From Catenulispora pinistramenti (GTDB lineage Bacteria; Actinomycetota; Actinomycetes; Streptomycetales; Catenulisporaceae): a DNA stretch of 56,314 nt. A program made the translations under genes and the position numbers. Position 1 is the first letter of the stretch; every line of letters begins with the position of its first letter. Below, in pieces: positions 1 through 6,225 of this stretch. The notes under the pieces are model-generated. The model did no database searches. It was not told the DNA's origin and worked only from the letters and a program-made list of their open reading frames with translations. The stretch spans positions 1-56,314 of the forward strand of contig NZ_JAAFYZ010000048.1 of assembly GCF_018274385.1 (NCBI RefSeq), read 5' to 3'.

Positions 1-178
1 CGCCTGACCTCGGCGCCCCAGCACCCCGACACCGCCCAGCACGCAGCAACCGCGACCAACCTTCCCGCTACGGGAGAGATCTCCACGCGACCGGCCTTGA
101 CCCTTCGGTGACGGCAAGGCCGATCGTTGTCTCAGCGGCCGATCCGGCCGCCGGGGACAAGCGATTCGAGGAGACCTC

Positions 179-985
179 ATGCCAAGCATCGTCACGGCCG
201 ACGGGACGCAGTTGTTCTACCGCGACTGGGGTACCGGCCGCCCGGTGGTGTTCGTCCACAGCATGCTGATGAGCAGCCAGATGTGGCAGCACCAGATGCA
301 CCACGTGGTCGAGCACGGCTTCCGCGCGATCGCCTACGACCGGCGCGGCCACGGCCGATCCGACGACCCCGGCACCGGCTACGACTTCGACACACTCGCC
401 GACGACCTCGCCGCCGTCCTCGACGGACTCGACCTCTCCGACGTCACCCTCGTAGGCCACTCGATGGGAGGCGGCGAGGTCATCCGCTACCTCACACGGC
501 ACCAGGCCCGGCGTGTCTCACGACTCGCCCTCGTCGGCTCCACAGCACCGAAGCTGGACGTCGACCCCGCGAGTGGCACGGCACTGCTGCAAACACTGCG
601 GGACGACTACGGCCGATGGGTGATGGACAACGCGGACGCCTCCTTCGGCACCGGACTCCCCGGCCGCGAGATCCCGCAACTGGAGAAGGACCGGACGATC
701 CACGAGTGGATGAGCGTGTCGCTCCAGGCCGCGATCGCCTGCACCGCGGCCAACATCGCCGCCGACTTCAGGCCCGAGGCCAGCCGAATCCGGCTCCCAA
801 CCCTGGTGATCCACGGCGACAGCGACGCCTTCGCACCCCTGGAATCCTGCGGCCGCCGCTCAGCCGACCTGATCCCGGACAGCAAACTCGTGGTCTACCG
901 CAACGGATCCCACATGCTCCACCTATCGCATCGCCCACAGCTCAACGCCGACCTGCTCACATTCGTCGGCGACCACACCCGCTGA
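179..985 (+). CDS. Alpha/beta hydrolase, non-heme chloroperoxidase/esterase-like
   Basis: A 268-aa single-domain cytosolic alpha/beta hydrolase. The nucleophile elbow GHSMGGG lies near residue 94, the oxyanion region FVHSML near 30, the acid in HGDSDAF near 210 and the catalytic His in NGSHML near 245, so the triad is complete. The YDRRGHGRS segment after strand 4 is typical of the haloperoxidase/non-heme chloroperoxidase branch, whose members usually act as esterases or lactonases; the substrate cannot be predicted. The ATG is chosen because GAGGAG lies about 6 nt upstream. A longer ORF in another frame (127-1089) is a GC shadow. It stands alone, followed by about 690 bp of non-coding DNA. 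Confidence 0.9.
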   Translation: MPSIVTADGTQLFYRDWGTGRPVVFVHSMLMSSQMWQHQMHHVVEHGFRAIAYDRRGHGRSDDPGTGYDFDTLADDLAAVLDGLDLSDVTLVGHSMGGGEVIRYLTRHQARRVSRLALVGSTAPKLDVDPASGTALLQTLRDDYGRWVMDNADASFGTGLPGREIPQLEKDRTIHEWMSVSLQAAIACTAANIAADFRPEASRIRLPTLVIHGDSDAFAPLESCGRRSADLIPDSKLVVYRNGSHMLHLSHRPQLNADLLTFVGDHTR

Positions 986-1067
986 GCCAACGAGGCCGCG
1001 CCGCCAAGCCCGCTCGACAGGAGGTACGACGAGCCGCCCGCCACGGGAAATTCGTCCGGAACCCAAG

Positions 1068-1230
1068 TGGAGATCCAGATGGTGGCTGACCTGCGGCGCC
1101 TCTGAAGATCGTGTGCCGCGTACGTGCCGCGGACAACCGTAAACGATCGAAAAATGGCCCTGACCTGGTCAAACCCTGGTCAGGGCCGCAAATTTTCATC
1201 CTGTTATGAGTGAGGCGTGAGGCACCCTGT
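1068..1230. repeat. Left copy of a 40-kb-spaced direct repeat (tRNA-terminator type)
   Basis: Two collinear blocks match 41338-41576 in the same orientation. Block A (1068-1137) shares GTGGAGATCCAGA, GGCTGACCTGCGG, GTGCCGCGGACA and CCGTAAACGATCG. Block B (1152-1221) shares the hairpin and GCCGCAAATTTTCAT followed by TGTTATGAGTG and GGCGTGAG. The right copy has about 70 extra nt between the blocks and continues into a tRNA 3' half. In this left copy the tRNA part is reduced to about 12 nt and jumps directly to GGCACCCTG, a 9-mer also found just beyond the tRNA half at 41630-41638. It looks like a decayed, internally deleted duplicate of a tRNA-flanking sequence. Confidence 0.7.
1150..1187 (-). 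terminator. Intrinsic terminator hairpin inside the left repeat
   Basis: GGCCCTGACC (1156-1165) pairs perfectly with GGTCAGGGCC (1178-1187) around a 12-nt loop. Read on the minus strand the stem is followed by ATTTTTCG, a short U-tract. The same stem with one compensated base pair and the same loop length recurs at 41509-41540. Confidence 0.7.
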
Positions 1231-1673
1231 TTCGCATGCCCCGATAATGGCCCTGACCTGCTGCTAAGCTTGCTGGGGCGGCCCTTTGAGGAAATGTCGT
1301 GTGGGGCTGCGCGCAGATCGTGTCAGGGGTCTGCTTGAGATCCTGCGGGATGTCGGAGCCGAGGGAGCGGTGCAAGCGCCGAGCGCATGATCTCCAGGCT
1401 CTGAACCCTCCTGAAATGCCGTTCTTGGCTCGCCTTGCCGGCCCGCATACACACCTTTATAGGAAAGGCCGCGTGGCTGTTCGCTGGTCTTGGGCTGGTA
1501 CTCCAGGAAGCAGGGCGCGCGCCTGGTCACCGACAACGCCGGTCGGGAGCTCACCTCGGCGGCATCGTTTTCTTCGCCCCGGACGTCCCTCCGCTGTCAC
1601 CGCGCGCTAGTAGGTTCACTCGCGCCGCCGCGGTTTCTGGCGGAACACCCCTGCATGTGAGGAGGTCCGGGCT
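1231..1673. other. Non-coding stretch before the SWIM cluster
   Basis: No open frame here has convincing codon bias or a recognisable family. A second ATGGCCCTGACCTG (about 1246-1260) echoes the left arm of the preceding hairpin, suggesting local duplication. The end of the stretch carries GAGGAGG, the ribosome binding site of the next gene. No promoter could be assigned. Confidence 0.5.
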
Positions 1674-2177
1674 TTGTCAGAGTGGGAAGAGCTCAGTGGT
1701 GTGCGGGTGCTGCCGGCCGCGCGGCCGCGGAAGCTGGCGAAGGTGCCGTTCGTGGAGCTGGCCGATGGTCGTTTGCAGGGCGTGGTTTCCAGTGGTTCGG
1801 ACATCGAGCGGGTGTACGTTTCGTCGGTCGCGGCGGGTGATTTCGCGTTCGCGTGCAGTACTAACAACAATCGGCCGTGCGGTGGTGTTCGTGGGGCGTT
1901 CTGCAAGCACATCGAGGCGATGATCGATGAGGCGGTGGTGCAGTACGGCGGCCAGCGTGTGGCCCGCTACCTGCACGTGGACCTCGGCTCTATGGCGCCG
2001 AACGCTACTGACATCAGGTCCCTGATGGATCAGGTGCGGCCTTCGGCGTCGGCTGCGAAGCCGGCGGCTCAGGTGTTCAGCCGGTTCCTGCGCCATCTTG
2101 CTTATTTGGAGCTGGAGCCGACTACGGAGCCGCTTCCGGAGCTGCAGTGGTTCGCGCCGTCGAGGGCAGCGGTGTGA
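1674..2177 (+). CDS. Short SWIM zinc-finger protein of a MoxR/vWA cluster
   Basis: A 167-aa protein starting at TTG with GAGGAGG about 8 nt upstream. Residues about 58-84 hold FACST, RPCGG and FCKHI, the Cys/Cys-His arrangement of a SWIM zinc finger (CxC...CxH-like, slightly spread), preceded by the short beta-rich segment usual in SWIM proteins. SWIM domains bind nucleic acid or protein and accompany MoxR-vWA gene sets. This one is much shorter than full-length relatives such as YehQ. Its TGA overlaps the ATG of the next gene (TGATG), so the two are translationally coupled and may together equal one larger SWIM protein. Cytosolic; no membrane segment. Confidence 0.75.
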   Translation: MSEWEELSGVRVLPAARPRKLAKVPFVELADGRLQGVVSSGSDIERVYVSSVAAGDFAFACSTNNNRPCGGVRGAFCKHIEAMIDEAVVQYGGQRVARYLHVDLGSMAPNATDIRSLMDQVRPSASAAKPAAQVFSRFLRHLAYLELEPTTEPLPELQWFAPSRAAV

Positions 2178-3607
2178 TGCGCGCCGATCTTCTGGTCGAG
2201 CCCGTTGCCGGGTGTGATGAGGCCCTGGCTGTGGTGGACGGTTTCGACCGGGCGCTGGCCGGTGGGCTGTTGCGGCCGCGGGCCGGGGCGGATGTCGCGT
2301 TGGCCGCTCTCGCCGACGCGGTCGGGGGAACGCCGCTCGGCCCGCTGGTGACCGAGGCGGCGGAGAAGGCCGGGGCCGGGGTGGCGGGGGAGGAAGACCT
2401 GGTCGCCTTGGCGGGTGCGCGGGTCGCGATCCTCGGCTCGGTCCACGATGCGCTGGTGGCGCGGCTTGACGAGGCGACGTGGCGGACGCGGGAGGTGTGG
2501 CCGGGCGCTGGGGAGGTGACGCAGCAGTCTGCGAATCTGCTCGCCGCGGCCCGGTCGTGGCTCGCCGATGTGGCGCGGGTCGGATGGCACGGCATGGATC
2601 ACGAACTGGTCGCCGGCGCGGCGCCGGTGGTGAGCGTGATGCTCCCGGACACCGGCTTGCGCCGGCTGGCGACGCTGCTCGACGGGTTCGCGGCCGAGCT
2701 CGCGGCCTCGTGCCCCGGTGCGACGCTGGAGCGGGTTCCGGTTAGGCGCTGGGCCGACCTGTGGTCCCGGGCGATGCTGCTGACGGAGCCCGGCGCGGCC
2801 GGATCGCGCACAGTGACCGGTGCGGGGCCGGCCGACGTGGTCGCCGCCGCCGGCTCTAGCAGCACGACCGCCACCGTCACCGGCCGCCTCCTCCCGTTGG
2901 GTATTGACCTGCACGAGCACGCGACCGCCGTCCAAGCCCAGATCCACGCCGTCCTCGAACCCGCGGACGGCGGCGCCCCGCGCCTGGTCCGTGCCAGCGT
3001 TTCGGTACCGAAACCGGACACCGTCGTCGGCATGGGTGTGTGGCAGTTGCTGCGCCCGCACATGTCGCTCATCGCGGCCTTCAGCGAGGGCCGTGCCATG
3101 GACCTTGCCGACATGCCGATCACCGCGGAAGGCGACCTCCGTTGGTCCGACGACAAGGCCCGCCGGAGCGAGCCGGCCGATCCCTTCGCCGCGGCCCGCC
3201 TCGTCCTGCCGACCGCCACCGCCGCGTGCACCGCGCCGCTGGCCCGCCACCCGGCGCGTATCGCAGAGCTCGTATTCCTGGAGGGTTATAAGGTCGCCGA
3301 TGGGGTGCTGGAGCTTTCCGGCGGCCGTCTCGTCCTGGATACCGACCGGATCCCGGAGGCGAGTCCCCTGACGCCGGAGCTCGTCCGGGCGTCGACCTCT
3401 TGCATCGGGCTGGTGCGCTGGGACGCCGGGACATTCACCCTCCAGCCCCTGGCTGTGGAAGCCCCGGTCAAGAAGAAGGCCACCGCGGTCCACGCCGGGG
3501 CCTGGGCCGGCGGCACCGCGGACAAGGAAGGCGTCCAGGCCGAGAAGGCCGCGGCCGAGGCGGTCACGGTCTTGCGCGAGCGAGCCGGAAAGCTGCTGCG
3601 CAAATGA
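2177..3607 (+). CDS. Unknown 476-aa partner of the SWIM/MoxR/vWA cluster
   Basis: The chosen start is the ATG at 2177 overlapping the upstream stop (TGATG); an in-frame GTG at 2147 would reach into the SWIM gene. The protein is Ala/Val-rich with no signal or membrane segment. Its helical N-terminal half includes TQQSANLLAAARSWLADVAR near 112-131. The later half is more beta-like, including VSVPKPDTVVGMGVWQLLRP and ELVFLEGYKVADGVLELSGG. The C-terminus is Lys/Ala/Glu-rich (VKKKATAVHAG, then VTVLRERAGKLLRK). I do not recognise a domain. By position it could be the detached C-terminal half of a long SWIM protein or the DUF5691-type partner seen in similar loci. The stop overlaps the next ATG (ATGA). 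Confidence 0.7.
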   Translation: MRADLLVEPVAGCDEALAVVDGFDRALAGGLLRPRAGADVALAALADAVGGTPLGPLVTEAAEKAGAGVAGEEDLVALAGARVAILGSVHDALVARLDEATWRTREVWPGAGEVTQQSANLLAAARSWLADVARVGWHGMDHELVAGAAPVVSVMLPDTGLRRLATLLDGFAAELAASCPGATLERVPVRRWADLWSRAMLLTEPGAAGSRTVTGAGPADVVAAAGSSSTTATVTGRLLPLGIDLHEHATAVQAQIHAVLEPADGGAPRLVRASVSVPKPDTVVGMGVWQLLRPHMSLIAAFSEGRAMDLADMPITAEGDLRWSDDKARRSEPADPFAAARLVLPTATAACTAPLARHPARIAELVFLEGYKVADGVLELSGGRLVLDTDRIPEASPLTPELVRASTSCIGLVRWDAGTFTLQPLAVEAPVKKKATAVHAGAWAGGTADKEGVQAEKAAAEAVTVLRERAGKLLRK

Positions 3608-5100
3608 CTGAGCCGATGAGTGAGGCCATGAGTGAGCCCGTGACTGAGCCCACGACTGGGCCCACGACTGAGCCCGTGACTGAGCACCTGGCCGAGGTCG
3701 ACTTCCAGGAGAACCGCCGCCAGGTTCTCTACTGGCGCCTGCTGGCCCGGCTCTTCGACCACGAAGAGCAGGCCGCGCTGGAGTCGTCGAGCGTCGCCGT
3801 CGTGACCGACGTCGGTCTGCCGCGTGAGCTGCTGGACCAGCGGACCAGCGTGGACTCCATCGTCCAGCGGCATCCCGAGTTGGCCGCCGAGTTCGACGAC
3901 TTGATGGTGCCCGCCGCTGATCCCGAGGACGAAGCCGACGACGAGGACGAAGCCGATGACGGGGGCCGTGACCGCGCCGCCGAGGTCCGCCGAGCCGCGC
4001 TCGTGTCGAAGATCCTGCTCAACGTGTTCAGCACGGGCAGCGGATCGGTGTCCGCTGAACGGCTTTCGCGCTGGCAGTCCGACGCCGGCTGGCTGGAGCG
4101 CGCGCTCGGCTGCCGGCCCGGCGGCCTGACCTCGGGACGCCACGGCGTGGCTGGGATGCCCGGCGGCGGATCCGGCTCGGCCGCCCCGGACCTGTCCAAC
4201 CTCGCCCCGGCGATCGGCTCCGAGCTCGGCGACCTCGAAGCCGACCTGGTCAGCCGCATGCGTCTGCGCGAGGTCCTGGCCGACCCGCACCTGGCCGCGC
4301 GGCTGACGCCGAGCATGTCGCTGGTCGAACAGCTGTTGCGGGACAAGGGCAACCTGTCGGGCCTGGCCCTGGCGAATGCCAAGGCCCTGATCCGCCGGTA
4401 CATCGACGAGGTCGCCGAGGTACTGCGTACAGAGGTGGAGAAGAGCTCGGCCGGCGCGTTGGACCGGTCGGTGCCGCCCAAGCGCGTGTTCCGGAACCTC
4501 GACCTGGACCGCACCGTCTGGAAGAACCTGACCAACTGGAGCCCGGAGGAGGAACGGCTCTACGTCGATCGCCTCTACTATCGGCACACCGCGCGCCGGA
4601 CCACGCCGCAGCGGCTGATCGTGGTGGTGGACCAGTCCGGGTCGATGACCGACTCCATGGTGAACTGCACCATTCTGGCCTCGATCTTCGCCGGGCTGCC
4701 GAAGGTGGACGTGCACCTGATCGCCTACGACACCCGGGCGGTCGACCTCACGCCCTGGGTGAGCGATCCGTTCGAGATGCTGCTGCGCACCAACCTCGGC
4801 GGCGGCAACGACGGGCCGGTCGCGATGGCGATGGCCCGGCCGAAGATCGCCGAGCCGCGCGGCACCTGCCTGGTGTGGATCTCCGACTTCTACGAGTTCG
4901 ACCGCTCCCAGCCGCTGTTCGACGCCATCCGCGAGGTGTACCGCTCCGGCGTGAAGTTCATCCCGGTCGGCTCGGTGACCAGTTCCGGCCGCCAGGAGGT
5001 CAACCCCTGGTTCCGCGAACGCTTCAAAGACCTCGGCACGCCGGTGGTCTCCGGCCACATCAGCAAGCTCGTCCGCGAACTCAAGACTTTTCTGGCTTAG
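3604..5100 (+). CDS. vWA-domain (CoxE/YehP-like) protein
   Basis: A 498-aa protein whose ATG overlaps the upstream stop (ATGA). The first 27 residues are an imperfect 4-residue repeat around TEP, followed by a helical region and an Asp/Glu-rich spacer (about 105-120). The C-terminal von Willebrand A domain starts at RLIVVVDQSGSM (DxSxS MIDAS near 343-347). It continues with the conserved Thr in RTNLGGGNDG and the Asp in LVWISDFYEF, so the metal site is complete. vWA proteins of this type are substrate or adaptor partners of MoxR AAA+ ATPases, and the MoxR gene follows 12 nt downstream. Cytosolic; no signal peptide. The ORF can be extended to 3400, but only inside the upstream gene. Confidence 0.88.
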   Translation: MTEPMSEAMSEPVTEPTTGPTTEPVTEHLAEVDFQENRRQVLYWRLLARLFDHEEQAALESSSVAVVTDVGLPRELLDQRTSVDSIVQRHPELAAEFDDLMVPAADPEDEADDEDEADDGGRDRAAEVRRAALVSKILLNVFSTGSGSVSAERLSRWQSDAGWLERALGCRPGGLTSGRHGVAGMPGGGSGSAAPDLSNLAPAIGSELGDLEADLVSRMRLREVLADPHLAARLTPSMSLVEQLLRDKGNLSGLALANAKALIRRYIDEVAEVLRTEVEKSSAGALDRSVPPKRVFRNLDLDRTVWKNLTNWSPEEERLYVDRLYYRHTARRTTPQRLIVVVDQSGSMTDSMVNCTILASIFAGLPKVDVHLIAYDTRAVDLTPWVSDPFEMLLRTNLGGGNDGPVAMAMARPKIAEPRGTCLVWISDFYEFDRSQPLFDAIREVYRSGVKFIPVGSVTSSGRQEVNPWFRERFKDLGTPVVSGHISKLVRELKTFLA

Positions 5101-5112
5101 GAGAACCCTGAT

Positions 5113-6225
5113 ATGTCCGATCTGCTGCGCGCCCCCGCCGAACTGAAGTACGCCGAGGAGCTGGACTGGCTGGAATCCGTCGACGACGGCCCCAAGCCGT
5201 TCAACTGGCGGCTGTCCCCGAAGATGATCCGGCTGTTCGTCCTGGGTTCGGAGCGCTCCGACGGCCTGGACCGGGAGATCCCGCAGAAGTGGTTCGGCGA
5301 GCGTTCCATCGTCGAGCGCGCCATCGTCACCCTGGCCTCCGACCGCGGCCTGCTGCTGATCGGCGACCCGGGCACCGGCAAGAGCTGGCTGGCCGAGCTG
5401 CTGGCCGCGGCGGTCAGCCGCGATTCGACGCTGGTCGTGCAGGGCACCGCCGGCACCACCGAGGACCACATCAAGTACTCGTGGAACGTCTCGATGGTGA
5501 TCGCCAAGGGCCAGTCCAGGGACTCGATGATCCCCTCGCCGATCATGACCGCGATGGAGGGCGGCGTGATCGGCCGGTTCGAGGAGCTGACCCGGTCCAC
5601 CTCCGACGTGCAGGACGCGCTGATCTCGATCCTGTCCGAGAAGTACATCTCGGTGCCCGAGCTCGACGACGACGGCATCGTCTTCGCCAAGCCCGGCTTC
5701 TCGATCATCGCCACCGCCAACAGCCGCGACCGCGGTGTCAACGACCTTTCCTCCGCGCTGAAGCGCCGCTTCAACTTCGTGCGCATCCCGGTGGTGACCA
5801 ACAAGAAGAGCGAGGCGGAGATCGTCCGGTTCCGCACCGAGGAGCTGCTGCGCCGGCATCAGATCGAGCTCGACGTCCCGCCGTCGCTGCTGGACGTGCT
5901 GTTGCAGAGCTTCGCCGATCTTCGCGCCGCGGCCACGAGCGCCGCCGGCGATGACGAGAAGCTGGAGTCGGCGCTGTCCACGGCCGAGCAGATCGGCGTG
6001 CTGGAGGACGCGATCCTGCACAGCAACTTCTTCGGCGCGCAGAATCTCAGTGCCCGCACCCTGGCCTCATCGCTGGTCGGGTCGCTGGCCCGGCGCGATC
6101 CGGAGGACCTGGCCATCATGAACAAGTACCTGCACGGCGTCGTGGAGCCGCGCAGCAAGAAAGACGGCGGCGAGTGGCCGGAGTTCCTGGAGGGCGGCCG
6201 CGAGGCGATCGCGGTGTTGTCGTGA
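5113..6225 (+). CDS. MoxR-family AAA+ ATPase (YehL-like)
   Basis: A 370-aa AAA+ ATPase. Walker A GDPGTGKSW is near residues 83-91, the Walker B/acidic segment GVIGRFEEL near 150-158, the sensor-1 segment IIATANSRDRGVN near 195-207, then KRRFNF with the arginine finger region. This is the MoxR/RavA pattern; such ATPases remodel or metallate target proteins together with vWA adaptors. AGGAGAACC precedes the start (12 nt after the vWA stop). The last codons overlap the next gene (GTGA). The tail KKDGGEWPEFLEGG is as expected for the YehL-like branch, which sits beside DUF5682 and SWIM genes. Confidence 0.92.
   Translation: MSDLLRAPAELKYAEELDWLESVDDGPKPFNWRLSPKMIRLFVLGSERSDGLDREIPQKWFGERSIVERAIVTLASDRGLLLIGDPGTGKSWLAELLAAAVSRDSTLVVQGTAGTTEDHIKYSWNVSMVIAKGQSRDSMIPSPIMTAMEGGVIGRFEELTRSTSDVQDALISILSEKYISVPELDDDGIVFAKPGFSIIATANSRDRGVNDLSSALKRRFNFVRIPVVTNKKSEAEIVRFRTEELLRRHQIELDVPPSLLDVLLQSFADLRAAATSAAGDDEKLESALSTAEQIGVLEDAILHSNFFGAQNLSARTLASSLVGSLARRDPEDLAIMNKYLHGVVEPRSKKDGGEWPEFLEGGREAIAVLS

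Noticed and set aside
127..1089. Long Arg/Pro-rich ORF on the plus strand overlapping the hydrolase
   Set aside because: Composition is the typical GC-rich out-of-frame shadow; the overlapping frame has a complete catalytic triad and a good ribosome binding site.
3286..6021. 911-codon open frame on the minus strand opposite vWA and MoxR
   Set aside because: Low-complexity Gly/Arg/Val/Asp-rich translation without any family; it mirrors codon bias of the real genes.
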